This document shows, piece after piece, positions 57,828 to 64,000 of a stretch of 64,000 nucleotides of DNA. A program made the translations under genes and the position numbers. Each line of letters begins with the position of its first letter. Position 1 is the first letter of the stretch. Source of the stretch: Chlorokybus atmophyticus (Eukaryota; Streptophyta; Chlorokybophyceae; Chlorokybales; Chlorokybaceae); assembly GCA_009103225.1 (NCBI GenBank), contig RHPI01001037.1, forward strand, positions 575,050 through 639,049. The letters run 5' to 3'. The notes below the pieces were generated by a model. That model saw only the letters and a list, made by a program, of their open reading frames with translations. It searched no databases and was not told the DNA's origin.

Positions 57828-58747
57828 TGTAACGATACCACTGCTTACTTGCTGGTCGGGGCTCGGTAAACATATGCACAAGCATGAAGGACTTACACCG
57901 GAAGTCCCGCCAGCACCACGGTGCAAGAGAAGTTGCAGCAGCGCACCAAGGAAGGAGAAATTGACCACCAACCTCTCCACACAGCTCCAGCCCCAGGCAC
58001 ACCCACGCCCAACACACCCACACACACCACACCACACCCACAACTTGTTGAAGAGATGAGCGGGAGAGCCCCTTCAACACTTAACAACCAAGCACCTGAC
58101 GCACAAGTTGCCCTATTGTAAGGTAAACACAGATTAATGTTTTGATCACTATTAATCCCATTCCCACTCAAAGATGCAACTTAGCGTTTATACCACATGC
58201 TGCTCTCCCGAGCTGGCACACACGACGTCCAAGGCCACCTAGGCCTTGTCACTATGCGCTGACCTTGTCCCAACATCGGAACCAACAAACTCCACCTCGG
58301 GAGTATTGAACCACCTCAGATTCTCATAGGAACAACAATCCTACCTCAGAAATAGCAACTCAGGCTCCCCTAGTACACATGTATTGGCGAATTGCCCACA
58401 GGCACTACTTGCCTTGCGACTGTCACACCTATGGCAAATCGCACTACAGTACACATCATGTGCTTTGCCAACTCACAATCTTGTAACTGCCATTATGGCA
58501 ACTTGCAATACTCGTAATAACAAAGGCTCACATGGCAAAAGCATTGACCACCTCTGTGCTAGCCCAGCATCAATGCCTTGTGTAATTTATCATCACTCGA
58601 GGTCCACATAGGCTCAAGAGCGGACCGCATGAAAGCACACGCTATAAGCACTTGCACTCGCTTAAGAAATGGAAAATCCCACTTGGTCCCTTAGTACCAA
58701 CATAAGCAAAGGATAGATTGACTTTCGCCAGCCTTATAGGCGTGACA
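57828..58747 (-). repeat. 5' LTR of the LARD-like element (uninterrupted)
   Basis: It is 920 bp, from TGTCACGCC on the minus strand to GTTACA at 57828. Near 58370-58378 it preserves the site CCCCTAGTACACATGTA, which in the other LTR is occupied by TRIM-B. Confidence 0.85.
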
Positions 58748-59553
58748 TAATGGCAATGAGTGCTTCATTCAACATGCATTGGCCATACCACAGGGGTCTT
58801 AGTTCGTGCAGCATCACTGCTGCAGCTGCCATGCCGATGCATTGCCATTCAGTCGAGTATCCAACACTCGCCTTAACTGCACACCATTGCATAGCGGATG
58901 CAAGAGTCTACGATCCCCCCCCCCCCCTCCTCCCCCGGATGTACAACAGTTGTTACGCCTCATATGCTGTATGTTACTAAGTATACGGTATGGTAGTACA
59001 AGCAAATAGGGTACATAGATAGCAAGGCAAAAGGCAGATTTGGCCAAGGGATATAGCTTTTTATTTCAACTACTACTACTACACCCACTTCACTAGTCTA
59101 TGTGCATGCCATGTTGTGCAATGCAGCAGCGATGGGCAGGGTGCAGCAGGCCGAACAACCTGCAGGGGGAGAGGGAGGAGGAAGAGGAGGCAGAAGCTTG
59201 TAAGTCCGTGTGATTCCAGCGCGCGTGGGTAAACAGCAAACAACGGCAAAGGCAATGGTGTGTGGTGTGGTCTGCAGTGATGAGCTAAACCCCTAGGCCC
59301 CCAGTGCCGCCACCACCCCACCACTACTGGCCTGTTACAAGTATAGTATGTTGCTTGGCCCATCGCATGGCCATGAAATTGAGTAAGCAACCTGACGTGC
59401 AGTAGCGCTACAGTGTCTTGTTGTGAGCTAATGATGCATAGCAAGACCAAACTTGCACTTGCCATGGCATTGATACCATTGCTGAGTTCGATCAGTTCGC
59501 ACAGACATTGACCATGCACCACCTGCGACATGCAGACGCCTGTGATGCAAGCT
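58748..59553. other. Intergenic, downstream of SCC4
   Basis: The interval holds a C-rich run at about 58916-58937 and a CTA trinucleotide run near 59070-59085. A long minus-strand frame overlapping 59079-59693 has no family motifs and overlaps the true SCC4 last exon in another frame. No gene is called. Confidence 0.5.
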
Positions 59554-62179
59554 TCACAAGTTGAAACTGAGCAGCTGTCCATGCATTGTGGAGTTCCTGG
59601 CTGTGGCAATCTGCTGCTGCCACTCCTTTGACTTGCGTTCAATGTAGCTGTCATAGCCCGCAGCCTTGTTGTCATTGGACAAACGGCTTTCATCTCTTAG
59701 CGCAGTTGCTGCTGCGAGCTGAAGCGGTGGGTCATGAAAGGCTTTGGCCAATGTGAAAGCTGATGCAAGCAAGTTGCGCGCTGCAGACAGGTCGTGCGCT
59801 ATCAACGACTCTCGCCCCAGCAGAATTAGCACCTGCGAAACTAGCTGGTGGTTTGCCATCTTGTTGTGCGCCAGATCCAAGATGCCGCTCAGCGCAGTCC
59901 TGTGAACACAACACGCATGAGTGCGCGCGCATGCGTGCGTGTGCTTGTGACAACCATTACAAGAGCATCCCTGCCATGTTGCCAGATGTGTGCAAAGCAT
60001 CACGTCATGGGGGCAAACGTTTTGACAACTTCAAGAAGCGCACGTACTTGGCCTCTTGGTGGTTGCCTTGCCGGCTGTTCACGACTGCAAGCGCATACTT
60101 GACAGCGGCTTCTTCGTACTTTGAGCTCAGCCGATCCTGCTCGCGGTGTATGGGCTGCAGTATGTCCAGAGCATCGCTATCGGCAGTGTGACCTCCGATG
60201 CACAGAGTAGTTAGCGCCATGAACACCGCCGCAAGTACTTGCTCAGTCCGGTGGAAGCTCGTCTGCCAACACATCACCAATGTCAAGCACAAAATGTTGG
60301 CTGACATCATGTCATTGCCGGAGCAGGCCATGGCGCCAAGTGTTGCGTACTTTGCCATATGAGGCGTACTGTTTTAGAGCCTCTTTGAAGCAACAGGTCG
60401 CTACGGCATAATGAGCGCAGAGAACATGAGCTGTCGCCCGCTGGTACGCTAACAATGTTGGGTACGCAATGACAAGTGACACAGCAGAAGCAACCTCCTG
60501 AATATGGCAACACTGAAGTGAGATGGATGCACTATGCATGCCAGCTGAGCAATTAAACAGTCACAGCTATACCTTCTGGGCCTGTTCCAATTTCATCTGC
60601 GTGAGACTCAGCACAGCCAAATTCTCAAACGCAACGAAGCGCATAGGCAGATAAGGCCGCACCAACTCAACAGTCTTCAGCGACAGCTTTGATTCAGTGA
60701 GCCCAGCAGAGAAATTCAGGTTAAGAAGCACTTCTTGAGACTTGCGTAGCACAGTTTCCAAGCATCCTCTTGCCGTCTTCTGACCGTTGCCCTTTTTTCG
60801 CTGATTGATGGCTTCCAGTAGATGTCGCAGCATGTTGAGTCCGCTCGGCTGAAGCCAGTTGCAACTGGCAAAGTGTGACTTCTCAACTTTGTGGCACGCC
60901 TGACGCAGCTGTTCCAGGCCGTCATCAGGCACGCCATGGCCTGATGCCACTGAACACAAAACTTGCAGCATGAGATGCATAGCAGGTATCTGAGCAAGTG
61001 CGGTTGATACGCTTGCATCGGATGTGGCTGGCACACTCTGCAACATGGCACACAACATGTTTCTTGTGAGCACAGATACACCATTCAATATTGCATGCTT
61101 GCAGGCACCACAAGGCACATAGGTAAGCTGCTCATGTGTGCTTTCAAAGTTCACGCACATTTGCAGTAAACATGACCAACGATAACTTAAAGAGGTTCTA
61201 AACCATCAACAAACCTTGCTGACCTGAAACATGGATGTCTGAAGCACTGTACTTGTGCTTAGTGCCTTCACAGCCAAGCCGTACTCTCCCTTAAGAAGAC
61301 GCACATGCACCGAGGCCAACTGCAGCAGCGCCTACAGACGCAACTATTAACTCACGTTGTGACATGCTTGACGCAAAGTCACAACCAAGTGTGCCACCTT
61401 ACGAGCAAGCAGCTTAATGTCAGAGCAATCTGCCATGGTTGTGATAATGGTCTCCAACAGCTGCAGTGCTCCATCCAGATCGCCTTCTGTCTTGAGTGCA
61501 TCCCCAAGCTGCAGTGCGAGATCGGCTTTCCAGCATGTCATGACCCTGCACATGTGGCGTTCAGCACAACTGGCCACATGCGTTGCACGCACAAGAACAG
61601 AATGCAGCGCACCAATCCTCGTCCCCAGAAGGGATGGTTGCTTCGCATATCTGCAACCCACGCCTCAGCACTTGCTTCTGCAAACGTGTGGCTCCAAGTG
61701 CTGCATAGCAGCGGCCCAGCTGACTGCACGCCAGGCATTTCAAGTTCTCTTGTCTAGGGATCTGTTGCAAGAGCACTTGCTGCGGGAACACCGTGTGTCA
61801 GCTCGGAAGGAATCTGTTATTGGCATTCCATTCCGGATGACTATCATACCGCTCGCTCCAAGTGCGCCTTCGCTTCGTGTAGGTTGTGCGTCTGGCTGTA
61901 GAGTATATCAGCCAGCTTGAGGCGCGTTTTCACCTCAATCAACGGGAGAAACGCTCTCCTGCTTTGGCACAGAGCTTCCAAGCACTTGATGGCCTCCAAG
62001 TATGCCCCCTGTGACAGCATGGCTTTGATGCAACAAATTCACAGCAAGAGCACACAAAAGTTGCAGAGAGCAGTGACAACTTGTTGCACTCGGAAGCAGA
62101 TACGCTGTAGCACCTGCGCTTCAAACTCATCCGCAAGTCTCCAAAGCACATCAGCAGCACCCAGCACTCCCATTGCCAT
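59554..62179 (-). CDS. SCC4: Cohesin loader subunit SCC4/MAU2
   Basis: Nine exons (62179-62114, 62008-61850, 61779-61589, 61545-61398, 61331-61224, 61037-60573, 60497-60351, 60262-60048, 59899-59554) give 614 residues. It is a TPR-like superhelix that wraps the N-terminus of SCC2/NIPBL and loads cohesin on chromatin. The N-terminal repeats match plant SCC4 well: AIKCLEALCQSRRAFLPLIE, EVKTRLKLADILYSQTHN, HEAKAHLERA, QKQVLRRGLQICEATI and LALQLGDALKTEGD. Near the C-terminus is QEAKTALSGILDLAHNKM, then VLILLGRESLIAHDLSAARN. The family is usually 600-730 residues. The donor of exon 3 (TGC/GTGCAA) was chosen by phase. It is divergent from the mitochondrial carrier gene, about 1.5 kb away. Confidence 0.92.
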
Positions 62180-63679
62180 AATTGTAGCAAAGCTGCACTT
62201 CCTACCGATCTTGTCTCCCAAACTTTTTATTGCAAGCAGTGACCGCCATATCCATATGGTCAATCAAGCAGAGGTACTGCATGCTAGGATGGATCAAACA
62301 CGCTCGTGCTCATTGCGGCTGCTGTCTCCAGTAGCCGCAAGGTCCAGCGCACTCCTTTGACCGGTAGCTGTATACAGAACAAGTCGCAGGCAGCTCCGTG
62401 TTGGATTGTGTGAAACTCAGCAGTGTGCGCCCCTGCTAAGCAATGCAGTCGCAGTAAGTACACGGCGAGCAGAGGCAGAGGCTGATGACCAACAGGTGTT
62501 GCTTCAAGCGTGACAGCAAGTGAGTTTCCGTTTAGAGCTGTAGAGCTGAGGTGAGAGGCGACTACATGTTGTCAAGCCACACTTGTAGGTACAATAGCCT
62601 GAGCGTATGGTGTTATAAAGGGTAGGTGACTCATGCACTCAATGACATTGCATTGCCTAGTAAGCAAACGCATGAGCCTAGCTTTGCGGTGTAGCAGGCG
62701 TCACAGCAAAAGCACCGTGCTTTTAGGTGCTTGGTATAAGTTTTAGCAATCCAAGTAGGCGAATTATTTGTTGCGTCGGGAAGCCATGCTGAACAACGGC
62801 AAGAGCAAAACTCGGAGTGCTGTGAGTGCTGACTAGTGCCTGTGTAGGTACATAAAGCGACAACGTTGCCGTCTCTGGTATATAACAATTCACGACAGCT
62901 CATGTGCATGGACCGTCACTGCAATTGCACGTGATACTGTGGACACACAACAAAACAAGGCGTGCCTATTAGTCAAGGGACGTGTCCAGCTGTGTTACAG
63001 ACAAGCACCAGGTTGCCGACAGCTTTGAGCGACACGCAGCGGCACTGTCGCCTCCTCCTCACATGCCAGTGCACTGCACACCCTCACCAGCGGTGAAGCC
63101 ACCACCGCCGCCCCGCCTGCTGTGCGCTTAGTACTGTTGCCAAGTTGGTGCAGAAGTGGCAAGGCGGGACAATGGTCCAGTTTGCTAGCAACGGTGGCGG
63201 CGGCGGCGGTGGCGGCTCGGGGTCAGCGTGGGGGTAGGCGTGAGCGTGAGGCAACCTCATCGTGCTGACGCTGTCGTCTGTGTAGTGCGCTGCGTGAGGG
63301 TCGCCAACACGGCTGACCAGCGGTGTTCGCAGCGACGTGCGTGCATGTGCAACCTTGATGTGATGTGAGCCGAGGTGAGAAGGCGGTAGCTTGAGGTCGG
63401 TTGGTGCGACTGCTTGTTGTCACTACTGCATGTCAACTGTAAGCCGAACCATGTCGTCACTGAAGGAACATGTTCAATGTACTTATGTGAACAAGACGAT
63501 GCTGTCACCGTGGTCTTGTGTTGTTGTTGGCATGGGCACAGGCAAGCTTGCTGTGTGTGATCAATGTGTATGTTGCTTCTTGGGTAGTGTCACTTGATGG
63601 CCCGCTGATTGTTTGGTGCTGTATTGTAATTGCCCAGTACGGCAGCCAGCATGCTGGCCTCTGACCAAGTCCAGCTTGC
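62180..63679. other. Divergent intergenic region between SCC4 and the carrier gene
   Basis: It is about 1.5 kb with a GGC/GGT-rich stretch near 63190-63235 and no recognisable gene. It should contain the SCC4 promoter on the left and the carrier promoter on the right. Confidence 0.5.
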
Positions 63680-64000
63680 ATGCAGGGCAATAGCATGCGT
63701 AGAGCAGCTACGCATGGGCCCTCTCAGCGTTCATCACCAAGTCAGAAAGGCTCGCTGTTGCTGGCCAAGCTCACTGTGACAAGCAGCAACGACAGACCTG
63801 AACAGAAAGCCAACGGAGAATGGCTCATCAGCTTTGTGGCTGGCGCCATTGCCGGTGCAAGCGGCGTCTTTGTGGCACATCCACTGGTGAGCAGCCTTGC
63901 TTCCACTTTTGTCGTTGTGTTGTGTCTTCCCATCAACAATACTCGGTGCTGATAGTGACTCACCCTCACACAGGACACTGTGAAGACAAGAGTGCAAGCA
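63680..64000 (+). CDS. Mitochondrial carrier family protein, 5' part
   Basis: Exon 1 (63680-63886) and the start of exon 2 (63974 onward) join in phase 0 and run off the window. After about 45 variable residues come WLISFVAGAIAGASGVFVAH and, across the splice site, PLDTVKTRVQA. This is the first membrane helix and the PX[D/E]XX[K/R] signature of mitochondrial carriers, inner-membrane solute exchangers. The substrate cannot be told from this fragment. ATG choices are 63680 or 63695 (both in frame); the first may overlap a 5'UTR acceptor (GCATGCAG). Confidence 0.85.

Larger units (their letters stand above)
47369..58747 (-). mobile_element. Large non-coding LTR retrotransposon (LARD-like) with nested insertions
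   Basis: Two direct repeats, 58747-57828 (920 bp) and 48815-47369 (1,447 bp, about 912 bp once TRIM-B is removed), are alike along their length and read TGTCACG...GTTACA on the minus strand, so they are LTRs. Next to the low-coordinate LTR is a minus-strand polypurine tract (48828-48816, ending GTGGGGAGGAA). Next to the other is a degenerate primer site TCGGAATCGAAACTTG, 12 of 16 matching TRIM-A. The flanks TGATG (47364-47368) and TAATG (58748-58752) are a 4/5 target duplication. The element's own interior, about 2.6 kb after removing TRIM-A and the gypsy element, has no recognisable retrotransposon protein apart from a possible 91-residue remnant. Confidence 0.8.

Noticed and set aside
59079-59693. 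204-codon minus-strand frame at the 3' side of SCC4
   Set aside because: It overlaps the conserved SCC4 last exon in another frame and has no family motif.
23823-64000. Gene cluster with a shared pathway
   Set aside because: The neighbours (Tra1, SCC4, carrier) are unrelated housekeeping genes in separate transcription units; no operon-like or biosynthetic-cluster signal.

Overview
This is eukaryotic nuclear DNA with spliced genes: GT-AG introns of about 65-250 bases, acceptors usually ending TTGCAG, and no operons or prokaryotic signals. The protein set points to the green lineage, most likely a green or streptophyte alga. The Tra1/TRRAP protein follows the plant form closely, the cohesin loader is of the SCC4 type, and there is a DRIP-like RING/RAWUL ubiquitin ligase of the kind known from plants. 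I cannot name the species.

Layout. 0-1.1 kb: CT microsatellite, then the last two exons of a glucose/sorbosone-dehydrogenase-like (HHIP-like) protein. 4.8-7.2 kb (-): DRIP-like E3 ligase. 10.7-12.3 kb (-): guanylate kinase, head-to-head with gamma-tubulin complex protein GCP2 (12.9-16.9 kb, +). 19.2-20.8 kb (-): ESCRT-III subunit VPS20/CHMP6, head-to-head with the histone-fold repressor NC2-beta/DR1 (21.4-22.5 kb, +). 23.8-40.2 kb (-): a complete 47-exon TRRAP/Tra1 gene. 59.6-62.2 kb (-): cohesin loader SCC4/MAU2. 63.7 kb to the end (+): start of a mitochondrial carrier gene. For DRIP, VPS20, DR1, TRRAP and SCC4 I chained exons so that phase is kept and the summed length divides by three. For GCP2 the first donor and last exon, and for guanylate kinase the first exon, are less certain.

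Between TRRAP and SCC4 (41.2-58.7 kb) lies a nest of transposable elements. A pogo-like DNA transposon (41228-45020) has 25-bp perfect terminal inverted repeats, a TA target duplication and an intron-containing transposase with one frameshift. Next is a set of tiny LTR elements (TRIM-like, about 500 bp each): TRIM-C 45767-46270, TRIM-B 47894-48423, TRIM-A 48893-49429. They share TG..CA LTRs, an initiator-tRNA-Met-like primer site and a polypurine tract. TRIM-B sits inside one LTR of a larger non-coding LTR element (47369-58747), whose other LTR preserves the empty site. That larger element was also entered by TRIM-A and by a decayed chromodomain Ty3/gypsy element (50106-55899).

The most interesting observation is that in all three small elements tRNA-type RNA polymerase III A-box and B-box motifs straddle the LTR/primer-site junction. 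This recalls Cassandra elements, which carry a 5S RNA promoter, but here the motifs are tRNA-like. The host genes are housekeeping functions (chromatin/transcription, cohesin loading, microtubule nucleation, membrane remodelling, nucleotide metabolism) and do not form one pathway.
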